In this document: one piece after another, positions 24,748-39,834 of the stretch
Numbering within the stretch: position 1 is the stretch's first letter
Layout of the letters: each line of letters starts with the position of its first letter
Source of the DNA: Pseudomonas neustonica
Lineage (GTDB): Bacteria > Pseudomonadota > Gammaproteobacteria > Pseudomonadales > Pseudomonadaceae
Assembly: GCF_003797945.1 (NCBI RefSeq)
Contig: NZ_RKKU01000019.1
Coordinates: forward strand, 1-64,000
Reading direction: 5' to 3'
Length of the DNA: 64,000 bases
Notes under the pieces: generated by a model
What the model saw: only the letters and a program-made list of their open reading frames with translations
Database searches by the model: none
What the model was told of the DNA's origin: nothing
Translations under genes and position numbers: made by a program

Positions 24748-24844
24748 AGTCTTTCGTTTGCGTGGGCAGAGGCCTGCGTTTTCTTGAGTTTCATGCTGCA
24801 TTCAGTGTGCTTGCCGCAGTCCGCTAAAGGATGAGGGTTGATTT

Positions 24845-25474
24845 ATGGGCGTTACCGCCAACAAGCGTTCCTCTATGGCTTTTTTCTCCGATCCACGTGA
24901 CCACTACTGCCACCGTGTACGAATCGTGCTGGCAGAGAAGGGCGTCACCGTCGATGTGGTGGATGTTGAGCCTGATAATCACCCCCAAGAGCTGGCTGAA
25001 ACCAACCCTTACAACAGTGTTCCTACATTGCTTGATCGTGATTTGGTGCTTTATGAGCCGAATATCATGATGGAGTACCTGGACGAGCGTTTCCCGCATC
25101 CGCCGCTACTGCCGGTTTACCCGGTTGCGCGTGCCAATAGCCGCTTGCTGATGTATCGCGTGCAGCGGGACTGGTGTCGCCTGGTCGACATTATCGTCGA
25201 TGCCAAGAGTGCACCTGCCGCTGTAACCAAGGCTCGTAAAGAGTTGCGTGAAAGCCTGACAGGCGTTGCTCCTGTGTTCGCCGAGATGCCGTTCTTTATG
25301 AGCGAAGAGTTTGGTTTGGTTGATTGCTGTATTGCTCCAATTCTCTGGCGTTTGCCGGAGTTGGGTGTTGAATTGCCGAAGCAGGCAAAGCCGCTTCAGG
25401 ATTACATGGACCGCGTTTTCAAGCGCGAAGGGTTTATTGCGAGCCTGTCCGCTGCAGAGAAGGAAATGCAGTAA
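24845..25474 (+). CDS. sspA: Stringent starvation protein A (GST-fold RNA polymerase-binding protein)
   Basis: A 209-residue protein with a thioredoxin-like N-terminal domain ([22 protein letters not shown]) and a helical GST C-terminal domain. SspA binds RNA polymerase with sigma70 and controls stress and virulence genes. The conserved [31 protein letters not shown] region is present. It is followed by sspB 29 bases downstream, the usual pair. Confidence 0.95.
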   Translation: MGVTANKRSSMAFFSDPRDHYCHRVRIVLAEKGVTVDVVDVEPDNHPQELAETNPYNSVPTLLDRDLVLYEPNIMMEYLDERFPHPPLLPVYPVARANSRLLMYRVQRDWCRLVDIIVDAKSAPAAVTKARKELRESLTGVAPVFAEMPFFMSEEFGLVDCCIAPILWRLPELGVELPKQAKPLQDYMDRVFKREGFIASLSAAEKEMQ

Positions 25475-25503
25475 CTCATTCTATGCAACCAAAGGAGTAA
25501 GGC

Positions 25504-25914
25504 ATGACGGATATGAATTCCAGTCGCCCCTACCTGATTCGAGCGCTGTATGAATGGATTCTGGATAATAATTGCACGCCGTATCTGTTAGTAAATGCTG
25601 GTTTTCCCGGCACTGCGGTACCCGAAGGTTTTGTTGAAGATGGGCAGATAGTGCTGAATTTGTCGCCCAGTGCAGTGCGCGAGTTACATATGGATAACGA
25701 GCGTATCTGTTTTGATGGTCGCTTTGGTGGTGTTGCGCAGCAGGTGTGGATTCCTGCTGATGCAGTCATGGCGATCTATGCTCGTGAGAATGGTCAGGGC
25801 ATGGTGTTTGAAGTTGAGCCGGTAACGCCGCCTCCAGGCGACGATGCAGGCCTTGATAGCAAGCCGCCAAGTAAGCCTGAAGGCGGTCGTCCGTCGCTTA
25901 AGGTCGTTAAGTAG
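25504..25914 (+). CDS. sspB: ClpXP specificity-enhancing factor SspB
   Basis: A 136-residue adaptor that delivers ssrA-tagged proteins to ClpXP. The folded SspB core (about 5-110; SSRPYLIRALYEWILDNNCTPYLLV at the start) binds the tag. A flexible linker and the C-terminal ClpX-binding tail (GGRPSLKVVK) are intact. AAAGGAG is 8 bases upstream of the ATG. Confidence 0.95.
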   Translation: MTDMNSSRPYLIRALYEWILDNNCTPYLLVNAGFPGTAVPEGFVEDGQIVLNLSPSAVRELHMDNERICFDGRFGGVAQQVWIPADAVMAIYARENGQGMVFEVEPVTPPPGDDAGLDSKPPSKPEGGRPSLKVVK

Positions 25915-25954
25915 AGTTCATTGTTTGAGTTATATTTAACGTCTTGTGAGCAAG

Positions 25955-25994
25955 AAAAAAGCGCCACTCCGGTATGGAAGTGGCGCTTTTTTTT
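25955..25994. terminator. Bidirectional terminator between sspB and the BON lipoprotein gene
   Basis: AGCGCCACT (25960-25968) pairs with AGTGGCGCT (25979-25987), flanked by A-run and T-run on opposite sides. It therefore terminates both the sspAB transcript and the convergent yraN-gmhA-BON transcript. Confidence 0.93.
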
Positions 25995-26013
25995 GCTCTG
26001 AAACTATCGGCAA

Positions 26014-27555
<1,542 letters not shown>

Positions 27556-27556
<1 letters not shown>

Positions 27557-29376
27557 TAGAAGTCACGTTCAACGACCGCCGGTTGGAGCAGTCCGTCCTG
27601 GATTTGACCCCAGGCAAGATCGCGTTGAATACGACCGTCTTGAGTGAGTGATAGCAGCCCGGTAGCACCATCGATGCGGGTTTCTGGATATTGACGCATC
27701 TGCGGTAGGCGGTTGAATACCCGCTGAGCGTCTATGCCCATGGCGTAAATTCGCCCTAGTGGGCCCGCTGCTTGTGGCCAGTTGGAGGTGACGCCCTGAT
27801 ACAGCGGGTCGTCGTGCTCAAGTAGCCACGGGGTTTCGGCGACTAGCAGTCCGTCCAGGTCGGTGTTCTGGCTGCCGCTTGGGTCAACCGTATATGAATG
27901 CGATGTGGCGTATACCGGCAGGCTGGCAGCGTACTGAAACGCAAGTGTTGGTTTGATTTGCCTGGCTTGCAGTGGTGTGGCGGCCAGGAATAGCGCGTCT
28001 AGATCCTGGCGCGGAGTGGGTAGGGCTTTGACGTAGCGCAGCAGTCGTTGAATGCTACTGGCTCGGCGTTCGCTTTGGCGGATTTTCAGCAGCTCGCCCA
28101 TCTGATTGGCGACTGTGGCCGGTTGGTCAACAATTTCCTGACCAATTATCTCGCCACCCATTGCTTCCCACTGTTGTTTGAAAGCGTTATTAGCGCGCTG
28201 ACTCCAGTCGTCATTGGTGGACAGGGTGGCCATCCGGCGAAAGCCGTCATCCCATGCGCGCGTAGCCGCGGAGCGAGCCTCGTCTTCCGGCGCCAGGCCG
28301 AACTGAAACAAATCGAGCCCTTCGGTGCTGGGTTGTTCGCTGTAATTCAGTGACAGAACGGGGAGTGGCAGATTGGGCTGACTGGCCAGGTAGGCAACCT
28401 TGTCTTTTTCCAGTGGCCCAATGACCCATTGAACGCCCTCTGACTTGGCCTGGTTCAGGGCCTGTAGTGGGTCGGCATACTGGGTACTGTCATACAGGGT
28501 CACTTCGGGTTGTTCGATGCCTTGGGTTTGAGCCTGGAATTGGGCGGCAAGAAAGCCATCTTTCAATGCCTGTGCGACGCCGGCGAGCGGCCCGCTGAAG
28601 GGCAGTAACAGGCCAATATGCGTTGGCCTGTTGGCTTTTAGCTCCTGAATTTGAGCGATCGCTTTTGGCAGGTTCTGATTGGCTGGATGATTGGCATAGG
28701 CTTCGCGCCAAGCCTGCAGGGCCTGAATCTGCATGCCGAGGTTGTTGTTCTGCCGATTGATCAAGGCCAGTTGAACCCAGCCGGCAAACTCGCCGGTCGC
28801 ATCTTTGGCTGCCGCCTGCAGCTGCGTGGTGCGAGCACCGTTCAGGCTATCCCATATGGCTTGCTGGTTCTCTGTCTGTGCTTCAGCGGCTAGCAGGCTG
28901 TTAATAAAGACCCGCTCGCGGGCACCCTCTATTGGTCTGTCGTTGGCATCGTAGATGTCGGCGCGCAGTTGCTGGATCCGCAACTGCTCTTCCAGTGGGC
29001 GGCTATCAATCTGCTGCAGTGAAGGGTGCTGGATTGCACGCAGCGCGCCGTTTTTGTCGCCGAGCGCCAATGCGCTTTGCGCCTGTAATTCGCTGAAGCG
29101 GATCTGCTGGTCGGTAGGTAGCTTGCTCTGCGGGATCTGCTCTAGTATGCGTTTGGTGCGCTCGGGATCATTGGTTTGCATGGCCGTCTGCGCAGCGTAA
29201 AGACGCATGAGTTCTGCCTGCGGACCAACCTCATTCTTGGCATCTTTCAGCAGTTGGTCGACAGAGGCTCGCGGTGTTCTGGGCAGGTCGTCCAGATTGG
29301 TGGGCTGGGTGGTACAGCCGACCACTAGCCAGGAAAAGGCAGCGGCGAGCGCGGTCAGGCGAAGAGTGCGGGGCAT
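27556..29376 (-). CDS. lpoA: Penicillin-binding protein activator LpoA (LppC family lipoprotein)
   Basis: A 606-residue outer-membrane lipoprotein. The signal peptide ends with lipobox VVGC. The N-terminal part (about 30-250) is TPR-like, and the C-terminal part (about 255-606) is a periplasmic-binding-protein fold (HIGLLLPFSGPLAGVAQALKDGF). LpoA reaches through the periplasm to stimulate class A PBP synthesis of peptidoglycan. It is the first gene of the leftward lpoA-yraN-gmhA-BON operon and is divergent from rsmI. Confidence 0.93.
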
Positions 29377-29440
29377 GCAGAGGTGTCCTTGCGCGGAGGG
29401 ACGCAGCTAGAGCGCTTCCCTTGAGATAATCAATGCGTGC

Positions 29441-29504
29441 ATTGTAACCAAGGGACCAGCCAATCTCCAGGCAATCGCAGCGGTGGTTGTCGCTCCTGTA
29501 CAAT
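29441..29504. promoter_or_regulatory. Divergent lpoA / rsmI promoter region
   Basis: TACAAT at 29499-29504 on the plus strand lies 29 bases before rsmI. Another TACAAT on the minus strand (29441-29446) lies 65 bases before lpoA. Both are followed by GCA. Neither has a clear -35, so the call rests on the -10 elements and the divergent layout. Confidence 0.4.
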
Positions 29505-29532
29505 GCATCACAGTTTATTATTAGGGGTATTT

Positions 29533-30387
29533 ATGACAACCGGTACAGGTACGCTCTTTGTGGTTGCGACGCCAATCGGCAATCTACAGGACATTTCGCC
29601 TAGAGCGCTTGAGGTGCTGCGCTCGGTTGCCTTGATCGCCGCCGAGGATACCCGTCACAGTGCACGGCTGATGCAGCACTTTGGTATAGGTACACCCATG
29701 ACGGCCTGTCACGACCATAATGAACGTGACAAGGGCGAGCGATTAGTGGCTCGATTGCTGGCTGGTGACGACCTGGCGCTGATCTCGGACGCGGGTACGC
29801 CGCTTATTTCTGATCCCGGTTACCACTTGGTAAGGCAGGCGCGAGAAGCGGGCGTACGGGTTTCTCCCCTCCCTGGCGCCTGTGCGCTGATTGCGGCCCT
29901 TAGTGCGGCAGGGTTGCCCTCCGACCGCTTCGCGTTCGAGGGTTTTTTGCCAGCCAAGTCACACGGGCGCCGCCAGCGCTTGCAGGCGCTCGCCGATGAG
30001 TCGCGCACCTGGATGGTATATGAAGCGCCCCATCGGCTGTTGGAGTGCCTGGATGATATGTGTGAAATCCTCGGTGCCGAGCGTCGTGTTGTATTGGCCC
30101 GAGAGTTGACGAAAACCTTTGAGACGTTGCGCTCGGCACCGATCGCTGAGCTGGCTGACTGGGTTCGCGGTGATAGCGATCAGCAGCGGGGTGAGTGCGT
30201 GTTGGTGGTGGAGGGAGCGTCGGTGGCTGAGTCTGAGGAGGTTTCAGGCGAAACCTTGCGTGTGCTGGATGCGCTGTTGCAAGAGTTGCCGGTTAAGCAG
30301 GCGGCACGGCTGGCGGCGCAAATTACCGGTGAGCGCAAGAATCAGCTATACCAACTGGCTCTTGATCGCGGTACCAAGAACGCGTGA
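29533..30387 (+). CDS. rsmI: 16S rRNA 2'-O-methyltransferase RsmI
   Basis: A 284-residue SAM-dependent methyltransferase that modifies C1402 of 16S rRNA. It starts at ATG 29533 (AGGGG upstream). The tetrapyrrole-methylase fold is recognised from [29 protein letters not shown], and [14 protein letters not shown], all diagnostic for RsmI. It is followed closely by the RNase P RNA gene, as in other Pseudomonas. Confidence 0.96.
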   Translation: MTTGTGTLFVVATPIGNLQDISPRALEVLRSVALIAAEDTRHSARLMQHFGIGTPMTACHDHNERDKGERLVARLLAGDDLALISDAGTPLISDPGYHLVRQAREAGVRVSPLPGACALIAALSAAGLPSDRFAFEGFLPAKSHGRRQRLQALADESRTWMVYEAPHRLLECLDDMCEILGAERRVVLARELTKTFETLRSAPIAELADWVRGDSDQQRGECVLVVEGASVAESEEVSGETLRVLDALLQELPVKQAARLAAQITGERKNQLYQLALDRGTKNA

Positions 30388-30450
30388 TCAGGCCTGCGTG
30401 AAGTCGTTTCTCCTTGCTCTGTGGGCCGAAGGCGGCTAACCTTGCCGCCA

Positions 30451-30805
30451 AGAGTTGGCTGGACAGTCGCTGTGTTGGCACCGCAAGGCGTCGGCAGGGA
30501 GGAAAGTCCGGGCTCCATAGGGCAGAGTGCCAGGTAACGCCTGGGAGGCGTGAGCCTACGGAAAGTGCAGCAGAGAGCAAACCGCCTAAGCGCGTAAGCG
30601 CCGGTAAGGGTGAAAAGGTGCGGTAAGAGCGCACCGCGCAGCTGGTAACAGTCTGTGGCGTGGTAAACCCCACTCGGAGCAAGACCAAATAGGAATCCAT
30701 TGGTGTGGCCCGCACTGGATTCGGGTAGGTTGCTTGAGGTTGTCAGTGATGGCAATCCCAGAGGAATGACTGTTCTCGACAGAACCCGGCTTATAGGCCA
30801 ACTCT
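30451..30805 (+). ncRNA. rnpB: RNase P RNA (class A)
   Basis: About 355 bases. The ends AGAGTTGGC and GCCAACTCT pair as helix P1. Conserved core elements are visible: GGAGGAAAGTCCGGGCTCC near 30500 and CAGAGGAATGACTG followed by ACAGAACCCGGCTTA near 30760-30795. It processes tRNA 5' ends with RnpA. A short hairpin (30431-30449) lies just before the 5' end. No ORF overlapping it is believed. Exact ends are inferred from P1 pairing. Confidence 0.95.
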
Positions 30806-31001
30806 TATTTTTCTTCTTGTTGTGACTCCCCTCTCTTTTAGATCAAAAAGATCTTACTCTTCATAAACCACTTTAAGTTGCGAGTGGATCTGTTTGCTTT
30901 GAATCTGCTTTACCCCCTATCCCTTATGTTGTTTGCAGGTGAATTCCTTCCTTTTTGCGCTAAACCCCTGCTCTACAAGGCTTTTTCCCGCAATTGCGTG
31001 C

Positions 31002-31030
31002 TTGACGGTGTATCCGCGCATTTCTATAGT
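31002..31030 (+). promoter_or_regulatory. Main promoter of the mra/dcw cluster
   Basis: TTGACG (31002-31007) and TATAGT (31025-31030) with exact 17-base spacing give a strong sigma70 match, about 80 bases before mraZ. It is the only convincing promoter in the 305-base gap 30806-31110 after rnpB. The rest of that gap is AT-rich and shows nothing else I can name. Confidence 0.75.
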
Positions 31031-31037
31031 GTGCAAA

Positions 31038-31062
31038 AGTGGCATGAAGTGGATAAAAGTGG
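31038..31062 (+). promoter_or_regulatory. MraZ operator: three AGTGG boxes at 10-base spacing
   Basis: AGTGG occurs at 31038-31042, 31048-31052 and 31058-31062, exactly 10 bases apart. It starts about 8 bases after the -10 element, where the transcript should begin. MraZ of E. coli represses its own operon by binding TGGGN direct repeats with 5-base spacers, so this is the expected autoregulatory site. The third box is the fullest match (GTGGGA). Confidence 0.75.
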
Positions 31063-31110
31063 GAATTATTGGCGTAGAGCGTCAATTCACCAAAGGGGAA
31101 GGTAAACAGC

Positions 31111-31566
31111 GTGTTTCGTGGATCCAACGCCATCAATCTGGACGCCAAAGGGCGACTCGCGATGCCTGCGCGCTATCGCGACCGCTTGGTGGAGTCCTGT
31201 GGCGGTCAGTTGGTGGCGACTATTGCACTGGAAGAACGTTGTCTTTGGATTTATCCCTTGCAGGAGTGGGAGGCGGTTGAGGCGCAGCTGCGCTCTGCGC
31301 CGAACATGAATCCTGCGGTAAAGCGGCTACAGCGCCTGCTGATTGGTAATGCCAATGATCTGGAGCTGGATAATAACGGCCGCTTTGTTATTCCGCCGCT
31401 GTTGCGCGAGCACGCCGGGCTAGACAAGAAAGTCATGCTGGTCGGGCAAATCAATAAATTTGAGCTCTGGAGTGAAGAGGCCTGGACGGCCACCACCAGT
31501 GCCTACTTGGACGAATCGCAGGACACCGGTGAATTACCGGTGGAACTGCATTCCTTGAGCCTATGA
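31111..31566 (+). CDS. mraZ: Transcriptional regulator MraZ
   Basis: A 151-residue protein of the SpoVT/AbrB-fold MraZ family with two halves. The first holds the motif [19 protein letters not shown] and the second [18 protein letters not shown]. It is a ring-forming DNA-binding repressor of the dcw cluster. The start is GTG, with AAGGGGAAGG upstream. Its stop overlaps the rsmH start (ATGA), so the two are coupled. Operator-like boxes stand in front. Confidence 0.96.
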   Translation: MFRGSNAINLDAKGRLAMPARYRDRLVESCGGQLVATIALEERCLWIYPLQEWEAVEAQLRSAPNMNPAVKRLQRLLIGNANDLELDNNGRFVIPPLLREHAGLDKKVMLVGQINKFELWSEEAWTATTSAYLDESQDTGELPVELHSLSL

Positions 31567-32500
31567 ACGCGCAATCCAATTACCAGCATGTCAGCGTTCT
31601 GCTGAATGAAGCGCTGGAAGGGCTCGCCATTAAACCGGACGGGCTTTATATCGACGGTACTTTCGGGCGCGGCGGGCACAGTCGCGCGCTGCTATCGGGG
31701 CTGGCGCCGGGAGGGCGCCTGATCGCCTTCGATAAAGATCCGGAAGCCATCCGGGCAGGGAATGAACTAGCGGCCATAGACGGCCGCTTTGTCGTTGTGC
31801 AGCGCTCATTTGCCGATATGGCGCAAGAGCTCAAGGACAAGGGTTTGCACGGTAAGGTCGATGGCGTACTGCTGGATCTTGGGGTGTCGTCGCCGCAGTT
31901 GGATGACCCCGAACGCGGCTTTAGCTTCTTGCATGACGGCCCGTTGGATATGCGTATGAATCCGGGTATGGGTCAAAGCGCAGCGGATTGGGTCAACAGT
32001 GCCAGCGAAAGCGACATTGCCACTGTATTAAAAGAATACGGTGAAGAGCGTTTCTCCAAACGCATGGCTCGCGCCGTTGTTACGCGCCGTGAGCAGCAGG
32101 CTTTTACCCGCACAGGTGATCTCGCAGCGGTATTAAAGGAAGCCAATCCCGCGTGGGAGAAAGGCAAGCATCCTGCTACGCGCGCTTTCCAGGGTATCCG
32201 GATTTTTATCAATCGTGAGCTGGACGATTTGGCTGACGGTTTGCGCGCGGCTCTGGAGTGCCTTGCTCCGGGTGGCCGCTTGGTGGTGATCAGCTTTCAT
32301 TCGCTGGAAGATCGTCTGGTTAAGCAATTCATGCGCCGCGAGGCCAAGGGCGCACCGCTGCCGCGCGACCTGCCTATCCGTGATATCGATATTCCGGTGT
32401 CGGTCAATCTGGTTGGTAAGGCGATCAAGCCTACTGCTGCAGAAATTGCGGCAAACCCTCGTTCTCGCAGCGCTGTACTGCGTATCGCGGAGAAGCGCTA

Positions 32501-32501
<1 letters not shown>
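31563..32501 (+). CDS. rsmH: 16S rRNA (cytosine1402-N4)-methyltransferase
   Basis: A 312-residue SAM methyltransferase (formerly MraW). It methylates the same nucleotide as RsmI, whose gene lies 1.2 kb upstream. Key segments are [27 protein letters not shown] and [20 protein letters not shown], all canonical. It overlaps mraZ by 4 bases and ftsL by one. Confidence 0.97.
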
Positions 32502-35991
<3,490 letters not shown>

Positions 35992-35999
<8 letters not shown>

Positions 36000-37380
36000 A
36001 GCAATTCGCCTTTCGGAACTATTGAAGCCGCTTGCGGCGACTATGAACGGTGTGGATACCCACTTTGACAGCGTCAGTATTGATGCTCGTGCGGTGCAGC
36101 CCGGAGGTTTGTTTGTCGCGTTGCCGGGTAGCCGCGTGAACGGCCATGACTACGTGGCTCAGGCACGCGAGCAGGGCGCTGCTGCTGCGATGGTTGAATA
36201 TCTGGTTGATGATGAGCTGCCTCAGCTGCTGGTCCACGATTGCCAGCTGGCGCTGGGTCAGCTCGCCGCGCTGGTGCGTGATGGCTTTAAGGGCAAGATC
36301 ATCGCGATTACTGGATCCAGCGGCAAAACCACCGTCAAGGAAATGCTGGCAGCCATCCTGCGCCATGCCGGCAGTGTATTGGCCACTGAGGGTAACCTGA
36401 ACAATGAACTGGGCGTGCCTCTGACGCTCTTGCGTTTACAGAAAACGAATCAGTATGCGGTTGTCGAAATGGGTGCTGCTGCTGCTGGTGATATTGCTTA
36501 CACCATGGGGTTGGCAAAGCCGCATATCAGCGTGCTGACCAACGCCGAGATGGCACATGTGGGGCGCTTCGGCAGCCCGGAAGGTATCGCCAAGGCGAAA
36601 GGTGAAATCGTCAGTGAGTTACCTGATGGTGGCCAGGCCATCCTCAACCTGGACAGCCCCTGGTTTGAGCAGTGGTACCAGTTGCTGGGTAGCAAGCGCA
36701 CTTGCTGTGCTTTCAGTCTGAAAAATCCGACGGCCCAACTGCGCGCTGAACAGATTGAAATCGATAGCAAGGGATGCCCTTCATTCAAGCTGCAATCGCC
36801 TGCCGGTGAAGTGCAGGTTTCATTGCAGCTGCGCGGTCAGCATAACGTCGCCAACGCGCTTGCCGCAGCGGGCGCTGCACTGGCGGCGGGTGTTTCGCTG
36901 GAATGCGTGAGCAATGGCCTCGCCGACCTGGCGCCGGTAGCCGGTCGCGGCAACTGCTGTGCTGGTGTGGCTGGAGCACAAATCATTGACGACAGCTACA
37001 ACGCCAATCCTGCCTCAGTGAAGGCCGCTATTGATCTGCTGGCTGGCTTGCAGGGAACCCGGATTCTGGTGCTGGGCGATATGGGCGAGCTGGGCGACTG
37101 GGCTGAGTCCAGCCATACCGAGGTAGGCGAGTACGCATTAGAGAAAGGACTGGATGGGCTCTATGCGGTTGGCCGGCTTTCTGCGTTGGCGGTCGAGGCT
37201 TTTGGTGAGCGCGGCGAGCTATTCGCCAGCAAGGATGAATTAGTCGAATCGCTCAAAGGGCGACTGGATATCAGTACTCAGGTACTGGTCAAGGGCTCGC
37301 GCAGTGCGGGTATGGATGAAGTTGTTGCCGGTCTGACGGCCTCGGCTGACACGCAAAACAACGACAACAGGGTCAGCTGA
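35992..37380 (+). CDS. murF: UDP-MurNAc-pentapeptide synthetase MurF
   Basis: A 462-residue Mur ligase that attaches D-Ala-D-Ala to complete the UDP-MurNAc-pentapeptide. It starts at ATG 35992 with GGAGG upstream, inside the murE end; an earlier in-frame start is rejected. The ATP loop is ITGSSGKTT (106-114), and the C-terminal domain has [15 protein letters not shown]. It precedes mraY by one base. Confidence 0.97.
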
Positions 37381-37381
37381 T

Positions 37382-38464
37382 ATGTTGCTTCTACTAGCCG
37401 AATATCTACAGCAGTTCTACTCCGGCTTCTCGGTCTTTCAGTACCTGACGCTGCGCGGGATTCTGGGTGTGCTCACGGCGCTGGCATTAGCGCTGTGTCT
37501 TGGCCCCTGGATGATCCGCACCCTGAGCTTTCGCCAAATCGGTCAGTCAGTGCGCAACGACGGGCCGCAATCGCATTTGTCCAAGGCAGGTACGCCGACC
37601 ATGGGCGGTGCGCTGATCCTGGTCGCAATCGGTATTAGCACGCTGTTGTGGGCGGACTTGAGCAACCTCTATGTATGGGTTGTGTTGGGCGTGACACTGA
37701 GCTTTGGCGCTATCGGTTGGGTGGATGACTACCGCAAGGTGGTTGAGAAGAGTTCGCGTGGCCTGCCTTCACGCTGGAAGTATTTTTGGCAGTCGATATT
37801 CGGGATGGTTGCTGCAATTGTGCTCTACATGCACGCGCAAACGCCGGTCGAAACCACGCTGATCGTGCCGTTCTTTAAACAGGTAGAGTTTCAGTTGGGC
37901 GCGTTTTTCGTTGTCCTGACTTACTTTGTGATTGTGGGCTCCAGCAATGCGGTCAACCTGACTGACGGTCTTGATGGTCTGGCGATTATGCCAACAGTCA
38001 TGGTTGGTGGCGCGCTGGGTATCTTTGCCTATCTGTCGGGTAATGCGAAGTTCGCCGAGTACCTGCTGATCCCCTATGTGCCGGGCGCAGGTGAGCTGAT
38101 CATTTTCTGTGGTGCCTTGCTGGGCGCCGGTCTTGGCTTTCTCTGGTTTAACACCTATCCAGCTCAAGTCTTTATGGGCGACGTCGGCGCATTGGCGCTG
38201 GGCGCCGCGCTTGGTGTGATTGCTGTCATCGTGCGGCAGGAAATTGTGCTCTTCATCATGGGGGGCATCTTTGTGGTGGAAACCCTGTCGGTGATTGTGC
38301 AGGTCGCGTCGTTCAAGTTGACCGGGCGCCGCGTATTCCGCATGGCGCCGATTCACCACCATTTTGAATTGAAGGGCTGGCCTGAACCGCGCGTGATTGT
38401 GCGGTTCTGGATCATCACCGTGGTACTGGTGTTGATCGGTCTCGCTACCTTGAAACTGCGTTAA
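37382..38464 (+). CDS. mraY: Phospho-MurNAc-pentapeptide translocase MraY
   Basis: A 360-residue polytopic enzyme of the inner membrane that makes lipid I from UDP-MurNAc-pentapeptide and undecaprenyl phosphate. Family signatures are present: [34 protein letters not shown] and the cytoplasmic [11 protein letters not shown] loop. About ten membrane helices fit its length. Confidence 0.98.
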   Translation: MLLLLAEYLQQFYSGFSVFQYLTLRGILGVLTALALALCLGPWMIRTLSFRQIGQSVRNDGPQSHLSKAGTPTMGGALILVAIGISTLLWADLSNLYVWVVLGVTLSFGAIGWVDDYRKVVEKSSRGLPSRWKYFWQSIFGMVAAIVLYMHAQTPVETTLIVPFFKQVEFQLGAFFVVLTYFVIVGSSNAVNLTDGLDGLAIMPTVMVGGALGIFAYLSGNAKFAEYLLIPYVPGAGELIIFCGALLGAGLGFLWFNTYPAQVFMGDVGALALGAALGVIAVIVRQEIVLFIMGGIFVVETLSVIVQVASFKLTGRRVFRMAPIHHHFELKGWPEPRVIVRFWIITVVLVLIGLATLKLR

Positions 38465-38484
38465 TAGAAGCTGAGGAATAACGG

Positions 38485-39834
38485 GTGTCACTGATTACTA
38501 CGGACAAAAAACGGATCATCGTCGGGCTCGGCAGTAGCGGGCTCTCGGTCGCCCGTTATTTGGCGGGCCGAGGCCTGTCATTTGCCGTGGTTGATACCCG
38601 CCAAAACCCACCGGGTCTGGACAAGCTGAAGCGATTTGCGCCCATGGCTGACCTGTATTTGGGTGAGCTTGATGAGCAGCTCCTGTGTGGCGCCAGCGAG
38701 CTGATTGTCAGCCCTGGTATTGCGTTGAGTACGCCTGCATTGCTGGCCGCCGCTAAAGCTGGTGTGTCTATCGTCGGCGATATCGAACTGTTTGCTCGCG
38801 AGGCAAAGGCGCCGATTGTGGCCATTACTGGTTCAAACGCGAAAAGTACCGTCACCACACTGGTTGGCGAGATGGCGGCTGCCGCGGGAATTGCGGTAGC
38901 TGTCGGCGGCAATCTGGGTACACCTGCGCTAGATCTGTTGGATGAGAATGCGGCGCTGTATGTGCTCGAACTCTCCAGCTTCCAGTTGGAAACCACAGAC
39001 CGCTTGAATGCGCGGGTCGCCACGGTATTGAACGTGAGCGAAGATCATATGGATCGTTACAGCGGCCTTGCTGCTTATCATCTGGCCAAGCACCGCATAT
39101 TTCGCGGCGCAGAGCAGGTTGTGGTGAATCGTGACGACGCCTTGTCGCGTCCCCTGGTCGCAGATGAGTTGCCTACGTTCACTTTTGGTCTGTCACGTCC
39201 TGACTTCAAAGGGTTTGGACTGGTACAGCAAGACGGTGAAAGCTGGCTGGCCTTTCAGTTTGAGCCTTTGATGCCAACTCGCGAGCTGAAAATGCGTGGC
39301 GCCCATAATCAATCCAACGCGCTGGCGGCGCTGGCGCTTGGGCATGCTGCCGGCGTCCCGATGCAGCCCATGCTGGAGACGTTGCGTAGCTTTGCCGGTT
39401 TGCCACATCGCTGTCAGTGGGTGGGGGAGCACGCAGGGGTTAGCTTCTTTGATGATTCCAAGGCGACCAATGTGGGCGCTGCGCTGGCGGCCATCAACGG
39501 CTTGGGTGCGGACATTGACGGCAAGTTGGTGCTGATTGCCGGTGGTGATGGTAAAGGCGCCGACTTTAAACCTTTGAGCCAGCCGGTCGAGCGCTATTGC
39601 CGCGCTGCGGTGCTTTTGGGGCGTGACGCAGACAAGGTTGCGGCGGCGTTGCCAAACAGTCTGGATACTACGCAGGTCGATAGCATTGAAGCTGCAGTGC
39701 AGCTTGCAGCGGCCAAAGCGCAGCCCGGTGACATCGTGTTGTTATCGCCTGCTTGCGCCAGCCTGGACATGTTTAAAAACTTTGAAGAGCGTGGCCGCTT
39801 GTTTGCCGACGCCGTCGGGAGGCTAGCGCTATGA
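38485..39834 (+). CDS. murD: UDP-MurNAc-L-alanine:D-glutamate ligase MurD
   Basis: A 449-residue Mur ligase. The start is GTG at 38485, with CTGAGG upstream. The ATP loop reads ITGSNAKST (114-122). The Gly-to-Ala change relative to the common GTNGKT is usual in Pseudomonas MurD as I recall it. The late motif FFDDSKATNVGA supports MurD. It overlaps ftsW by 4 bases. Confidence 0.96.
   Translation: MSLITTDKKRIIVGLGSSGLSVARYLAGRGLSFAVVDTRQNPPGLDKLKRFAPMADLYLGELDEQLLCGASELIVSPGIALSTPALLAAAKAGVSIVGDIELFAREAKAPIVAITGSNAKSTVTTLVGEMAAAAGIAVAVGGNLGTPALDLLDENAALYVLELSSFQLETTDRLNARVATVLNVSEDHMDRYSGLAAYHLAKHRIFRGAEQVVVNRDDALSRPLVADELPTFTFGLSRPDFKGFGLVQQDGESWLAFQFEPLMPTRELKMRGAHNQSNALAALALGHAAGVPMQPMLETLRSFAGLPHRCQWVGEHAGVSFFDDSKATNVGAALAAINGLGADIDGKLVLIAGGDGKGADFKPLSQPVERYCRAAVLLGRDADKVAAALPNSLDTTQVDSIEAAVQLAAAKAQPGDIVLLSPACASLDMFKNFEERGRLFADAVGRLAL

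Noticed and set aside
30323-30801. Minus- and plus-strand open frames over the rnpB region
   Set aside because: The sequence is RNase P RNA with its conserved core and P1 pairing. The open frames have no ribosome-binding site or family resemblance.
30838-30880. AT-rich GATC-flanked stretch resembling an oriC unwinding 13-mer
   Set aside because: No DnaA-box cluster, dnaA/dnaN or gidA genes are near; it is simply AT-rich DNA upstream of the mra promoter.
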